57,183 bases of DNA from Fictibacillus gelatini DSM 15865 (GTDB taxonomy: Bacteria > Bacillota > Bacilli > Bacillales > Fictibacillaceae). The stretch is taken from assembly GCF_000430745.1 (NCBI RefSeq), contig NZ_AUMP01000005.1:1-57183 (forward strand), written 5' to 3'. Positions 29,796 through 39,328 of this stretch are shown piece by piece. The translations under genes and the position numbers were made by a program. The stretch's first letter is position 1; each line of letters opens with the position of its first letter. Below the pieces are notes generated by a model, which saw nothing but the letters and a program-made list of their open reading frames with translations, was not told the DNA's origin and made no database searches.

Positions 29796-29823
29796 CACTA
29801 CTTTGTCAGGTGTCTCTTTTTTT
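29788..29823 (+). terminator. Terminator of tdk
   Basis: Perfect 10-bp stem acacctgaca / tgtcaggtgt with loop ctactt, followed by CTC and a T-run. Confidence 0.92.
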
Positions 29824-29873
29824 CATAAAAGAATGGTGACTGGAGAAGCTAATGGCAAGGAGGTGTTTGCTCT

Positions 29874-30338
29874 GTGAAAAAGGTGGGAGGCGCTCTCGTT
29901 CTCGTGATGCTTCTTAGTGCATGTTCACCATTAAACCCGCCGAAAGCAACTGACAAATATGAACCATCTGCATATAAAAATAATGTTCGTGATCATCTAG
30001 CGGGCCATGGTCCTATTCATTATGGAATAACGAAAACGAATCCGAAGTTTAACTACAGTCAGGATACGAATATGAATCCACACGATTATCGAAGTTTAAA
30101 TCAACAACGTTTTAACATTTCCGATGATCAGGATAAAATCCGCCAGATCGTCAAAGATGAAACTGGTATCAATCCACAGATGGTTACGATTAACGGGCAT
30201 TATGCACATGTTCATATTAATGTTCCTTCTAATATGTCCAAAAAAGAGAAGGCAAATCTTCACCGAAAGCTTATGGAAGCATTTGGGCGAGCGATTCCGC
30301 GCTATAAATTTTCGGTCAAAATAGATAGCAATCATTAA
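29874..30338 (+). CDS. Putative lipoprotein, possibly spore YhcN/YlaJ-like
   Basis: 154 residues with a lipoprotein signal: KK at 2-3, a hydrophobic core, and the lipobox LLSAC with Cys17. The GTG start has aaggaggt upstream. The middle is rich in Asn, His and Tyr. The C-terminal domain (DKIRQIVKDETGI ... ANLHRKLMEAFGRAIPRYKF) has the length and layout of the sporulation lipoprotein domain of the YhcN/YlaJ group, but that link is tentative. Otherwise uncharacterised. Confidence 0.7.
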   Translation: MKKVGGALVLVMLLSACSPLNPPKATDKYEPSAYKNNVRDHLAGHGPIHYGITKTNPKFNYSQDTNMNPHDYRSLNQQRFNISDDQDKIRQIVKDETGINPQMVTINGHYAHVHINVPSNMSKKEKANLHRKLMEAFGRAIPRYKFSVKIDSNH

Positions 30339-30340
30339 AG

Positions 30341-30380
30341 GCAAGACCCGCTTCTTCTTTCAAGAGACGGGTCTTGTTTT
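30341..30380 (+). terminator. Terminator of the lipoprotein gene
   Basis: Stem caagacccg / cgggtcttg with a long loop, followed by TTTT. Confidence 0.75.
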
Positions 30381-30394
30381 GCCGGAGCTCTTCG

Positions 30395-30465
30395 GCAAAT
30401 AAAAAGCGGGTTTTGGAAAATAAAATGGGCATTTTAGAAAATAAAATTTAGATTTTGGAAAATAA
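30395..30465. repeat. 21-bp periodic array B (GAAAATAA motif)
   Basis: Between two converging terminators, the motif occurs four times at 30395 (GCAAATAA), 30416, 30437 and 30458 (GAAAATAA), exactly 21 bp apart and all in the + direction. The flank TTTTGG/TTTTAG before the last three copies is also conserved. A degenerate fifth copy may follow near 30479. It shares the period and the AATAA core with the other arrays in this window. Confidence 0.8.
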
Positions 30466-30489
30466 ATCACTAAATTTGGCTTAAAAAAT

Positions 30490-30523
30490 AAAAAAAGCAT
30501 TCAAACTTGTTCTCAAGTTTGAA
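30490..30523 (-). terminator. Terminator of cdr
   Basis: Perfect 10-bp stem ttcaaacttg / caagtttgaa with loop ttct. On the minus strand it is followed by GC and a run of T, just after the cdr stop codon. Confidence 0.85.
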
Positions 30524-30527
30524 GGTT

Positions 30528-31856
30528 TTATTTCACACGTCTTGCCGCTTGTTGTAGCGGATCCCACACACCGTTAAATGGAGGAGCGTAAGAGAGATCC
30601 AAATCTTCTAAGTCATGCAGTGTCATCCCATTATATAAGGCGACTGAAAGAACGTCGATGCGCTTGTCTACACCCTGTTTTCCGATGATTTGGCCGCCTA
30701 ATAAACGTTGGCTGGTAACGTCATAAACTAATTTAATGTGTTGGCTTTCCGCCCCGGGATAGTACCCTGCAATGTCTTTTCCTTTAAATTGAATGGAATC
30801 AGCGTTGAAATGAAGCTGTTCTGCTTCTTTAAATGAAAGCCCGGTTTTGCCGAGAGAAAGGTCCATAAATTGAATGATCGATGAGCCGACAATCCCTTTA
30901 AATGTACGGCGAATTCCAGCCATATTTAATCCGGCAATCCGGCCCTGTTTATTCGCTGTCGTCCCGAGCGGAATATGGTCATTGATTTCTTTTATTCGGT
31001 GATAATGGGTCGCGCAATCGCCGGCAGCATATATATTTTCAACATTCGTTTCCATGTAAGGATTTACGATGATCGCTTTTTTTCGGTTTAATTGAATTCC
31101 GGTTCCCTCAAGAAAGTCTGTATTTGGTTGAACGCCAACGGAAACGATGACGAGATCGGTTGCATATGAGTTTTTATTCGTTTCAATAAACTGAACTCGT
31201 CCATTTCCTTTGAAACCTTGAACTTCTTCGTTTAAGCAGACATCGATGTGATGCTTTTTCGCCTCGTCATGGATCAAAGCCGCCATATCTTCGTCAAAAA
31301 TGTTGGCTAATTGAGAACCACGTTGAATGATTCGAACTTTTTTACCTAAACGGATCAAGTTTTCCGCCATTTCGAGTCCGATATAGCCTCCGCCAATAAT
31401 CGTAATATCACGTGATTGTTCAAGATCCGGCAGCAAGTTTTCGACATCAGGAATCGTTTTGATCACGTGTATTCCTTGAAGATTGTTTCCTTTCCAGTCC
31501 GGCATGAGCGGATGGACACCTGTTGCAATCAATAACTTGTCGTAAGAAATTGTAAATGGTTTTCCGGTCGCTGTATGTATACCCATTACTTTTTGTTCGT
31601 TTGGATCGATTTTTTGCACTTCATGCTCTACCCGTGCATCAATCCCATACTTTTTTCGAAAGGTAGCGACATCCCGGGCAATGAGCCGCTCGGTCGATGG
31701 AATTAATCCGCCGACGACATAAGGGAGGCCGCATTGACCATAAGAATAAATCGTTCCTTTTTCAAGAGTAATGACATTGGCTTTTTCGTCATGTCTGACA
31801 ATTTGCATCGCAGCGCTCATTCCGGCAGCATCACCGCCAATAATGCAGTAATTCAT
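30528..31856 (-). CDS. cdr: CoA-disulfide reductase
   Basis: A 442-residue FAD-dependent pyridine nucleotide-disulfide oxidoreductase of the single-cysteine class. The active-site Cys42 is in [13 protein letters not shown], the signature of CoADR rather than NADH oxidase or glutathione reductase. The FAD-binding N-terminus is [14 protein letters not shown], the NAD-binding [11 protein letters not shown]. It reduces CoA disulfide to keep the CoA thiol pool. The start at 31856 follows gaggggga; the longer frame to 31901 lacks a site. The C-terminus has no rhodanese domain. Confidence 0.88.
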   Translation of the reverse strand: MNYCIIGGDAAGMSAAMQIVRHDEKANVITLEKGTIYSYGQCGLPYVVGGLIPSTERLIARDVATFRKKYGIDARVEHEVQKIDPNEQKVMGIHTATGKPFTISYDKLLIATGVHPLMPDWKGNNLQGIHVIKTIPDVENLLPDLEQSRDITIIGGGYIGLEMAENLIRLGKKVRIIQRGSQLANIFDEDMAALIHDEAKKHHIDVCLNEEVQGFKGNGRVQFIETNKNSYATDLVIVSVGVQPNTDFLEGTGIQLNRKKAIIVNPYMETNVENIYAAGDCATHYHRIKEINDHIPLGTTANKQGRIAGLNMAGIRRTFKGIVGSSIIQFMDLSLGKTGLSFKEAEQLHFNADSIQFKGKDIAGYYPGAESQHIKLVYDVTSQRLLGGQIIGKQGVDKRIDVLSVALYNGMTLHDLEDLDLSYAPPFNGVWDPLQQAARRVK

Positions 31857-32026
31857 TTCATTTCCCCCTCGTTTTGATGAGAGTCCCCTTTCCTCATACA
31901 ATAAGTGGAAGGAAGAGGATGTTCATACGTTAGTATACCCTGTAAAAAACAAGAAGTAACCCTTTTATGACGACCAAGAACTGACTCTCTCTTTCGAACA
32001 TTCATAGAGAGAGGTGGGAACAAATC

Positions 32027-32359
32027 ATGCTTGAAATCAAATCAAATGGGGCCGATTGGAACGATCCGCCGAATCCGCTAACGGTATTGTATAAAAAGCT
32101 TGAACAAAAGCCGCTTGACCCGATTTATGAATCGATTGGCAATTTCATCATTAATGTAAATCCGGTAACCGTCACTCAAAACGACCGCCGTTACAGTGGA
32201 TGCAAGCAGTTTATCGGCCATTTTGCCACGATTCCATTCGTCTTTAACATTATTACTGATGAAAAAGTAGTAATCGAACGTTTGACAAAAGCGATTCGGA
32301 TGAACCAGGAGCGGGCCGATTATGCAGCGCTGAAAAACCGGACGAATTCATTTACATAA
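32027..32359 (+). CDS. Conserved hypothetical protein
   Basis: 110 residues, soluble, with no recognised domain. It has a Pro/Asn-rich start (DWNDPPNPLTVLYKKL) and one Cys in RRYSGCKQFIGHF. agaggtggg precedes the ATG. It is divergent from cdr and directly precedes the prfA promoter. The codon use and ribosome-binding site support a real gene. Function unknown. Confidence 0.75.
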   Translation: MLEIKSNGADWNDPPNPLTVLYKKLEQKPLDPIYESIGNFIINVNPVTVTQNDRRYSGCKQFIGHFATIPFVFNIITDEKVVIERLTKAIRMNQERADYAALKNRTNSFT

Positions 32360-32367
32360 ATCTCATT

Positions 32368-32396
32368 TTGACGGCATTTCTAAAAACTATTATAAT
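32368..32396 (+). promoter_or_regulatory. SigA promoter of prfA
   Basis: TTGACG at 32368-32373, 17-base spacer, perfect TATAAT at 32391-32396, 34 bases before the prfA start. Confidence 0.85.
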
Positions 32397-32430
32397 TATA
32401 CTGTTATGCCATTAAAATGAGGTGAAGAGC

Positions 32431-33504
32431 GTGTTTGAACGTTTGGAAACAATCGAAGCTCGTTATGATAAGTTAAATGAACTGTTAAGTGACCCGGAAG
32501 TCATTAACGATGCCAATAAATTACGTGAATATTCGAAAGAGCAATCTTCTTTGCAGGAGACGGTTGCCGCCTATCGTGAGTATAAAGAAGCGAAAGAGCA
32601 GCTTGATGAGGCGAAAATGATGCTCGAAGAAAAGCTTGACCCGGAAATGACGGCAATGGTGAAAGAAGAGATTGCCGATCTTGAAAGCAAGCTTGAAGAT
32701 TTGACGCAAAAGCTGAAAGTGTTATTATTGCCAAAAGATCCGAATGATGAAAAGAACGTTATCGTTGAAATTCGTGGGGCTGCCGGCGGTGACGAAGCAG
32801 CTCTATTTGCCGGTGACCTTTATAAAATGTACAGCCGCTACGCGGAAATGCAAGGCTGGAAAACGGAAGTCATCGAAGCGAATTATACGGAACTCGGCGG
32901 CTATAAAGAGATTATTTTTATGATTAACGGGAATGGCGCTTATTCCAGGTTAAAATATGAAAATGGCGCTCACCGCGTCCAACGTGTTCCTGCAACGGAG
33001 TCCGGCGGCCGCATTCATACGTCTACGGCAACGGTCGCAGTTTTGCCGGAAGCGGAAGAAGTCGAAGTGGAAATCCATGAAAAAGATATCCGCGTTGATA
33101 CGTTTACATCGAGCGGACCTGGCGGGCAATCGGTTAATACGACGCAGTCAGCCGTTCGTTTGACGCACTTGCCAACAGGGATTGTCGTATCGTGCCAGGA
33201 TGAAAAATCGCAAATTAAGAACAAAGAAAAGGCGATGAAAGTTCTCCGCGCCCGCGTATATGACAAGTTCCAGCAAGAAAAGCAAAAAGAGTACGATGAA
33301 AACCGCAAGTCGGCGGTTGGAACCGGGGACCGTTCGGAGCGGATCCGCACATATAACTTTCCGCAAAACCGCGTGACGGACCATCGCATCGGCTTGACGA
33401 TTCAAAAATTGGATCAAATTTTGCTCGGGAAAATCGATGAAATTATCGAAGCATTGATTACGGAAGATCAAACGAGCAAAATGAAGGCGCAGGCGGAAGA
33501 ATAA
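32431..33504 (+). CDS. prfA: Peptide chain release factor 1
   Basis: A 357-residue RF1 that reads UAA and UAG and triggers peptide release. The anticodon-like PAT tripeptide is in RVPATESGG, and the catalytic GGQ is at 231-233 in GPGGQSVN. The GTG at 32431, 6 bases from gaggtg, gives [15 protein letters not shown], which lines up with Bacillus RF1 starts; the upstream GTG at 32422 is part of the ribosome-binding site. Its stop overlaps the prmC start by one base. Confidence 0.97.
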   Translation: MFERLETIEARYDKLNELLSDPEVINDANKLREYSKEQSSLQETVAAYREYKEAKEQLDEAKMMLEEKLDPEMTAMVKEEIADLESKLEDLTQKLKVLLLPKDPNDEKNVIVEIRGAAGGDEAALFAGDLYKMYSRYAEMQGWKTEVIEANYTELGGYKEIIFMINGNGAYSRLKYENGAHRVQRVPATESGGRIHTSTATVAVLPEAEEVEVEIHEKDIRVDTFTSSGPGGQSVNTTQSAVRLTHLPTGIVVSCQDEKSQIKNKEKAMKVLRARVYDKFQQEKQKEYDENRKSAVGTGDRSERIRTYNFPQNRVTDHRIGLTIQKLDQILLGKIDEIIEALITEDQTSKMKAQAEE

Positions 33505-34370
33505 TGGAGAAAAAAGTGTTCGAGGCCCTGAACGGGGCTTCTTCTTTTTTAACCGCGTGCGGCAGAGAAGGGTTTGCCGCGGAAATTTTATTGCGCCATA
33601 TATTAGGCGGGATCTCGCGGACGGAAATGCTTCTCAAAATGAATGACGTCCTAAAGCCGGATGAAGAGAAGCGTTTTGACGATGCGGTTCAAAAGCATGC
33701 GGATGGCATTCCCGTTCAATATATTACAGGTGAGGAATCCTTTTACGGAAGATCGTTCAAAGTAAATAAAGAAGTGCTTATTCCACGGCCGGAGACGGAA
33801 GAGCTCGTGCAACAAACGCTCAGCCGAATTGAGAAAAGGTTTTCCGATAAAAAATTAATCAAGGCTGTCGACGTCGGAACGGGCAGCGGCGCCATTTCGG
33901 TTACCCTTGCCCTTGAAAACAAACGGCTTGATGTATATACCGTGGATATTGCTTCTGAATCCATTGAAGTCGCGAAAGAAAATGCCAAAAGGCTCGGGGC
34001 GAAGGTTACGTTTATCCATGGCGATCTTCTTCAGCCTTTCATTCAGGCAGGAGAAAAAGTCGATGTCGTTATTTCCAATCCGCCATATATTCCCGATAAA
34101 GACATTATGGAACTCGAGACGATCGTGAAAGACCAGGAGCCGTACCGGGCACTCTCTGGCGGCGAAGACGGTTTTGTATTCTACCGCAGATTTATGGAAG
34201 AGCTCCCGCTTGTTTTAAAGGGCGAGGCCATTGTCGGCTTTGAAGTCGGAGACGGACAGGCTCAGACGGTCGCAAAAATGCTTAAAGACACCTTTGCCGA
34301 AGCAAAAGTGACCATTGAAAAAGACATCAACGGAAAAGAACGTATGGTGTTTGCCGAGATTGGTTTTTAG
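33504..34370 (+). CDS. prmC: Release factor glutamine methyltransferase
   Basis: A 288-residue S-adenosylmethionine-dependent methyltransferase that modifies the Gln of the GGQ motif in release factors. Motif I is AVDVGTGSGAISV, and the substrate motif is NPPY at 192-195. Translation is coupled to prfA, whose product is its substrate, by a TAATG overlap. An N-terminal helical domain covers about residues 1-80. Confidence 0.96.
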   Translation: MEKKVFEALNGASSFLTACGREGFAAEILLRHILGGISRTEMLLKMNDVLKPDEEKRFDDAVQKHADGIPVQYITGEESFYGRSFKVNKEVLIPRPETEELVQQTLSRIEKRFSDKKLIKAVDVGTGSGAISVTLALENKRLDVYTVDIASESIEVAKENAKRLGAKVTFIHGDLLQPFIQAGEKVDVVISNPPYIPDKDIMELETIVKDQEPYRALSGGEDGFVFYRRFMEELPLVLKGEAIVGFEVGDGQAQTVAKMLKDTFAEAKVTIEKDINGKERMVFAEIGF

Positions 34371-34380
34371 TTTGTAAAAT

Positions 34381-34430
34381 AGAGATTGTCCAGAAAATCA
34401 TTTTTCAATGACTTCTGAACAGTCTCTTTT
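34381..34430 (+). terminator. Terminator of prfA-prmC
   Basis: Long imperfect stem from agagattgtccag to ctgaacagtctct with loop tttc, followed by TTTT. Confidence 0.8.
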
Positions 34431-34470
34431 AAATACTAAAGTTGACCCAAATTGCATTTTTAATTCAAAC

Positions 34471-35496
34471 CTAAGTGAAATATTCTAATTTTGCATTCGG
34501 GAAAAATTTATTCATATAGTTTTGAAGGTGTTGTTTTATATCTTCTTCTTCATTCTTCTGGTAAATGTATTTTCCAATTCCGTATTTTCCCCATTTGTAC
34601 CGTCTTTTGTCTTCTTCTAACTCTAGTTTTGTCATGGGGTAGTTTTTTTGGATTACTTTCTTTGCAGGCTTTGTAAAGCGATGTTGTATAAATTCAAAAG
34701 TTAAATCTTTTCTCGCTTCTAGCGGCAATTCCGCATCCAAAAGTTCAAACATATGGTAGTATCCTTTTTCCCACCCTTCATGAAGATAGATTGGAGCTAC
34801 TATAAATCCAAGTGGATACCCAGCCCTTGCGACTTTCCCTGCAGCCTCAATTCTTTTCTCTAAAGAAGAAGTCCCGGGTTCAAAGTACTTAATAACATAA
34901 TCAGCATTAACACTAAAACGAAATCTTGTTTTTCCGTTATGTTTTGCATCCAGTAAGTGATCTACATGATGAAACTTAGTAACAAATCTCAAATTCCCAT
35001 GCTTCGACTCTCCAAAATGTTCAATCGCCCGTTTTAATGTATGAGTGAGATGATCAATCCCAACAATATCGGATGTACAAGATGCTTCAAATCTGGTTAG
35101 TTTGGGAGCTCGTTCTTCTATATATTTGTCTGCCGCTTCCAGGATTTCGTCTACATTTACATAAGTACGGATATAAGGCTTACTCCCCATAGTTGTTTGC
35201 AAATAGCAGTAATGACAATGACCCATACAACCTGTTGCCAATGGAATTGCATATTCTGCAGATGGTTTTGAGGTATCAAATTTAAGAGTTTTTCTGATTC
35301 CAACCACCAATGTAGACTTAGCCACCCGATATTTCTGAAAACTGTTTTCACCGGGTAGGTTCCGTATTTGATTATGTGAGGTAGTATACCGGATTTCCAA
35401 ATCCATTTTTTTAAATTTCTCCATAAGCTGTTTTCCTAATGGATAATTCAAAGAATCAGGTTCAAAATAGACGAGTTTAGGTATAAATGGCTTAAT
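34471..35496 (-). CDS. splB: Spore photoproduct lyase
   Basis: A radical SAM enzyme that repairs the thymine dimer 5-thyminyl-5,6-dihydrothymine in germinating spores. The cluster motif CMGHCHYC and the hydrogen-donor Cys in EASCTSDIV are present. The first usual start codon is a TTG at 35451, but the frame upstream still encodes the conserved KPFIPKLVYFEPDSL of SplB N-termini. The only codons left before the preceding stop are ATT (35496-35494) and ATA. Starting at ATT gives 341 residues and puts the cysteines at 90, 94, 97 and 140, the expected positions for the family. The start overlaps the splA stop by one base. Confidence 0.85.
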   Translation of the reverse strand: MKPFIPKLVYFEPDSLNYPLGKQLMEKFKKMDLEIRYTTSHNQIRNLPGENSFQKYRVAKSTLVVGIRKTLKFDTSKPSAEYAIPLATGCMGHCHYCYLQTTMGSKPYIRTYVNVDEILEAADKYIEERAPKLTRFEASCTSDIVGIDHLTHTLKRAIEHFGESKHGNLRFVTKFHHVDHLLDAKHNGKTRFRFSVNADYVIKYFEPGTSSLEKRIEAAGKVARAGYPLGFIVAPIYLHEGWEKGYYHMFELLDAELPLEARKDLTFEFIQHRFTKPAKKVIQKNYPMTKLELEEDKRRYKWGKYGIGKYIYQKNEEEDIKQHLQNYMNKFFPNAKLEYFT

Positions 35497-35765
35497 TATT
35501 CAACATCTCCTATGAAAAAATTTCCGTAATAGTAATTGTAAGCCTGGCGGGCTTCTTCCTCTGTAGCATAAATAGCTATATCACTTGATAATGGATAATA
35601 TGATTCGTATAAAAACAAAGCCATACCGGCAGAATTTTCTGGATTTTTTACAACTGCTGCAGCCTGTATGTTTGCAACATCCTGAGTATGCGGATTTCGA
35701 TAAAAAACATAAACAATATCTCCGGGTTGATACGTTTGATTTTCGTTATGTAATTCCACTTTCAT
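35496..35765 (-). CDS. splA: Transcriptional regulator of splAB
   Basis: About 89 residues. A TRAP-like small protein that represses splB expression in B. subtilis. The conserved core QPGDIVYVFYRNPHTQDVANIQ and ALFLYESYYPLSSDIAI matches SplA. The start is uncertain: ATG at 35765 lies almost on the aaggtg site, while the GTG at 35759 has better spacing. In B. subtilis the pair is made in the forespore from a SigG promoter; I could not find a clear one here. The 283 bases up to the next gene hold no visible gene. Confidence 0.85.
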   Translation of the reverse strand: MKVELHNENQTYQPGDIVYVFYRNPHTQDVANIQAAAVVKNPENSAGMALFLYESYYPLSSDIAIYATEEEARQAYNYYYGNFFIGDVE

Positions 35766-36048
35766 CACCTTATTTTTATAAAATTAAGTAAGTAAGAAAC
35801 TTGCTTTTGTAGTTTAAACCAATTTTGAGAATTTTATTTAGAAAAAGTTAGTAACGTTCATTGCCACCCATTTATCCATACGGGGTTAAATTGATAATGA
35901 GATCTAAATTTATTAGTTTTCTCTTTCATTCACAATTTAGACTAGATGGTACACCGTTATGATCGACATGAGTTTTCGAGTATTCTTGATGCGTTTTTAA
36001 ATTTTTGGAAACAATAGTAGTAAAAATCCCTATTAGAGGTGACTAATA

Positions 36049-36477
36049 ATGCTTAAGCTAAACTCAGTTATTACAGGAAAAAGGACTTATTTTGGTATTG
36101 CTAGAGAAGTATTTGAATCACATGGCTGTAGTTTCTGCAGTAATTTTGAATATCATCACGGAAAATTTGATAGCGTTTTATGGGGGGAAGGTGGGGAAAC
36201 TATTTATTTAAGAATCCCTTTTAAAGTTCTGGAAGGAGAATTGGATCATTCTAAAGCCTATATTGAATTTGGGACACCTTATGTTATTAAGCATGTAGTG
36301 CATGTTGGGTTAGACTATGATGAAAACTCATTATTAACTACGACCACAGGACTTAATCAATTCCAGGAACCTTTGGATAAAGACGGATTAATAAGAGAAA
36401 AGAGCAGGTGGGTATTAGCTGGGGAACAAGTGGTAGAACGAGTATTGGGTTCCATGAATGAATTACTTAGCTCCTAA
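36049..36477 (+). CDS. YugN-like family protein
   Basis: 142 residues, soluble. It resembles the YugN-like family of Bacillus: a GETIYLRIPFKVLEGELD strand pattern followed by a conserved FGTPYVIKHVVHVG. Two cysteines lie close together (CSFCSNF). agaggtgac precedes the ATG. The family has no known role. The match is from general resemblance, so alternative families are possible. Confidence 0.6.
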   Translation: MLKLNSVITGKRTYFGIAREVFESHGCSFCSNFEYHHGKFDSVLWGEGGETIYLRIPFKVLEGELDHSKAYIEFGTPYVIKHVVHVGLDYDENSLLTTTTGLNQFQEPLDKDGLIREKSRWVLAGEQVVERVLGSMNELLSS

Positions 36478-36490
36478 ATATTTATAAAAA

Positions 36491-36520
36491 AAAACGAAGC
36501 CATCCTGACTTCGTTTTTTA
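36491..36520. terminator. Bidirectional terminator YugN-like / fruA
   Basis: Stem aaaacgaag / cttcgtttt with A-run before and T-run after, between converging genes. Confidence 0.85.
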
Positions 36521-36525
36521 TTTGC

Positions 36526-38394
36526 TTAGTGTTGCGGCTTTTTCCACAACCCGTATATGACGCCGGTAATGATGGCGCCGATGAGGACGGCTAAAATATA
36601 GAGCCATGCGCTGCCGTTGACAAATGGGATGACGAATATTCCGCCATGAGGGGCGCGCAGGCCAATATGGAAAAACATGGCGAGCCCGCCTGCGATAGCG
36701 GAACCGATTACGCTTGAAATAATAACGCGAACCGGGTCAGCAGCCGCAAATGGAATGACGCCTTCGGTAATGAAGGATGCTCCGAGCACATAGGCGGTTT
36801 TCCCTGCGTTTCGTTCGGTCGTTGTAAACTTGCGCGCAAATAGTGTGGTCGCGATCGCCATGCCGAGTGGCGGAACCATACCGCCAGCCATCGTTGCGGC
36901 TTGAGGGAAGAAATTCCCGGCATCGATCATCGCCAGGCCAAATGTATAAGCGGCTTTATTGATCGGACCGCCCATGTCGATGGCCATCATTCCGCCTAAA
37001 ATAATACCGAGTAATACGAGATTGGATGTACCAAGGCTATCGAGCCAATGTGTCAGCGCCTTCATGATGTTGCCGATTGGCTTATCGATAATGGTCATGA
37101 TCATTCCCGTAATCAACATGCCGAAAACAGGATAGAGCAAAACAGGCTTTAAACCTTCCAGGGATTGTGGCAGCGATCCGAATACCCGTTTTAAAAGAAC
37201 AACGCTGTAACCCGCTAGAAAACCTGCGATCAATCCCCCAAGAAAACCGGCTCCGCTTGTCGCAGCCATAAATCCGCCGACGACACCGGGAGCAAGGCCT
37301 GGGCGTTCAGCAATACTGTAAGCGATATAACCCGCCAGAATAGGAACCATGAGCGCCATGGCATGCTTGCCGCCGATATCATTTAACGCAGCCGCAAAAG
37401 CGTTATATTGCGGCGAATTAGGGTCGGCAGAATGAATGCCAAAGATAAAGGAAATGGCAATTAATATCCCGCCGCCGACGACAAATGGAAGCATGAACGA
37501 TACGCCGTTCATCAGGTGGCGGTAAAAAGCCGGCTGCTTTCCTTTGGCGTGTTGCGTTTCTTCTGATGCAGCAGATTTTCCATCGCCTTTATAGATCGGT
37601 GCCTCGCCCGAGACGGCCTCATTAATCAATTGTTCGGGTCGGCGAATCCCTGCTGCTACAGGCACCTGGACAACATGTTTGCCTACAAACGGCGAAAGAT
37701 CAACTTTTGTATCGGCAGCAATAATAACACCGATCGCCTCTTTAATATCTTCTTCTGTAAGGGCATTTTTCACGCCGGTTGACCCATTTGTTTGTACTTT
37801 AATGTCATAGCCCATCTCTTTCGCTTTTTCTTTTAAAGAATCAGCGGCCATGTACGTATGAGCGATGCCAGTCGGGCAGCCGGTGACAGCGACAATCTTT
37901 CCTTTCGCGGCAAGTCCGGGTTCAGAAAGTTCTTGTTCGGTTTCTTCTTCGCCTTTGAATAACTCGATAATGTCTTCTTTTGTCTTTGCGCTCATCAGTT
38001 TTTCGCGGAAATCTGCTTTCATTAAATAGGTTGATAGTTTTGAGAGCGTCTCAAGGTGTTCATTGTTGGCGCCTTCACTTGCAGCAATCATGAATACAAG
38101 GTGGGCGGGCTGGCCGTCAAGGGATTGATAGTCTACGCCGGCTTTTGAGCGTCCAAAAGCGATGGCAGGTGTTTTAACCGCACTCGTTTTTGCATGGGGG
38201 ATGGCGATTCCTTCTCCAATCCCGGTAGTCGACTCTTCTTCCCGTTTAAATAAGGCATCGCGATATCCTTTAAGATCATTGAGCTTCCCTGCTTCTTCTA
38301 ATACTTGAGAGAGCTCATGAATGACTTCTTCTTTTGTTTGTGCTGTAAGGTCAAGCACAACGGATGAAACCGATAATAAGTCTGTGATTTTCAT
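36526..38394 (-). CDS. fruA: Fructose-specific PTS transporter EIIABC
   Basis: A 622-residue three-domain phosphotransferase protein that imports fructose as fructose 1-phosphate. The EIIA domain (1-150) has the phosphorylated His67 in AIPHAKT. The EIIB domain has Cys173 in TGCPTGIAHTYMAA. The EIIC domain, from about residue 300, has some ten membrane segments (PFVVGGGILIAISFIFG). The start at 38394 (MKITDLL) matches Bacillus FruA, although the frame opens at 38409. It is the last gene of the fru operon. Confidence 0.96.
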   Translation of the reverse strand: MKITDLLSVSSVVLDLTAQTKEEVIHELSQVLEEAGKLNDLKGYRDALFKREEESTTGIGEGIAIPHAKTSAVKTPAIAFGRSKAGVDYQSLDGQPAHLVFMIAASEGANNEHLETLSKLSTYLMKADFREKLMSAKTKEDIIELFKGEEETEQELSEPGLAAKGKIVAVTGCPTGIAHTYMAADSLKEKAKEMGYDIKVQTNGSTGVKNALTEEDIKEAIGVIIAADTKVDLSPFVGKHVVQVPVAAGIRRPEQLINEAVSGEAPIYKGDGKSAASEETQHAKGKQPAFYRHLMNGVSFMLPFVVGGGILIAISFIFGIHSADPNSPQYNAFAAALNDIGGKHAMALMVPILAGYIAYSIAERPGLAPGVVGGFMAATSGAGFLGGLIAGFLAGYSVVLLKRVFGSLPQSLEGLKPVLLYPVFGMLITGMIMTIIDKPIGNIMKALTHWLDSLGTSNLVLLGIILGGMMAIDMGGPINKAAYTFGLAMIDAGNFFPQAATMAGGMVPPLGMAIATTLFARKFTTTERNAGKTAYVLGASFITEGVIPFAAADPVRVIISSVIGSAIAGGLAMFFHIGLRAPHGGIFVIPFVNGSAWLYILAVLIGAIITGVIYGLWKKPQH

Positions 38395-38410
38395 TAATTT
38401 CACCACCAAT

Positions 38411-39328
38411 TTATTCTTTAAATAAATGGACGTTCACGAGTTTTACAAGTTCGTCCGCCATTTCTTTTGTGCAAAGATCGACATGGAAAGCTGTCGCACT
38501 GCCACAGGCGATCCCGTATTGAAAGGCGCTGATCAAGTCGCCTGTTTCCGTAAATTTTGCAATAAAACCGGCAACTAGCGAATCGCCAGCCCCAACGGAA
38601 TTGACGACCTGGCCCGTTGGAGGCTCGGCAATCCAGGACTGCTCTTTCGTGAGTAAAGCGGCTCCCTGGCCTCCCATCGAGACGATGACCACTTCAATTC
38701 CTTTTCCAATAATGGATCTTGCATGGAGACAGGCATCTTGCAAAGTTTGAACCGATGCTCCGGTCAATTCCTCCAGTTCGTGTTGATTCGGCTTGATGAG
38801 AAATGGCTTGCTTTTCAAAGACTCTTTCAATGCGCTACCGCTCGTATCAATGATGACACGGGCTCCTTTTCCCTGGGCGATTTCGGCAAGCGTCTGATAA
38901 ACGGTAACCGGAACGCTTGACGGAACGCTTCCAGATAAAACAAGAATGTCTCCCGCTTGAAGCGTTTCCAATTTCGTATAAAAATGATCGACTTGCTCTT
39001 CGGTTATGTCCGGGGCCTTGCCATTAATCTCCGTCTCGCTTCCATGGTGAATTTTAACGTTAATTCTCGTTGGAGCTTCCGTCCGGGTGAAATCTGCTTC
39101 AATTTGTTCGGATTCAAGCGCCTGACGGATAAAATCGCCTGTAAATCCGCCGGCGAACCCCAATGCTTTGCTTTCGATCCCGAGCTGCCTTAAAACACGC
39201 GAAACGTTAATCCCTTTGCCCCCGGGCAAATATTGCTGGCGGGCCGCACGGTTCAGCATTCCTTTTTCAAATTGGTCAAGCTCTACAAAATAATCCAATG
39301 ACGGATTTAATGTAACGGTATATATCAT
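38411..39328 (-). CDS. fruK: 1-phosphofructokinase
   Basis: A 305-residue PfkB-family kinase that phosphorylates fructose 1-phosphate to fructose 1,6-bisphosphate. GGKGINVSRVLRQLG is the N-terminal PfkB signature, and NSVGAGDSLVAGF carries the catalytic Asp. Its ATG overlaps the fruR stop by 4 bases (ATGA), and 16 bases separate it from fruA. Confidence 0.95.
   Translation of the reverse strand: MIYTVTLNPSLDYFVELDQFEKGMLNRAARQQYLPGGKGINVSRVLRQLGIESKALGFAGGFTGDFIRQALESEQIEADFTRTEAPTRINVKIHHGSETEINGKAPDITEEQVDHFYTKLETLQAGDILVLSGSVPSSVPVTVYQTLAEIAQGKGARVIIDTSGSALKESLKSKPFLIKPNQHELEELTGASVQTLQDACLHARSIIGKGIEVVIVSMGGQGAALLTKEQSWIAEPPTGQVVNSVGAGDSLVAGFIAKFTETGDLISAFQYGIACGSATAFHVDLCTKEMADELVKLVNVHLFKE

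Noticed and set aside
32504-33471. Several minus-strand frames opposite prfA
   Set aside because: Shadow frames over a well conserved gene, with no start signals.
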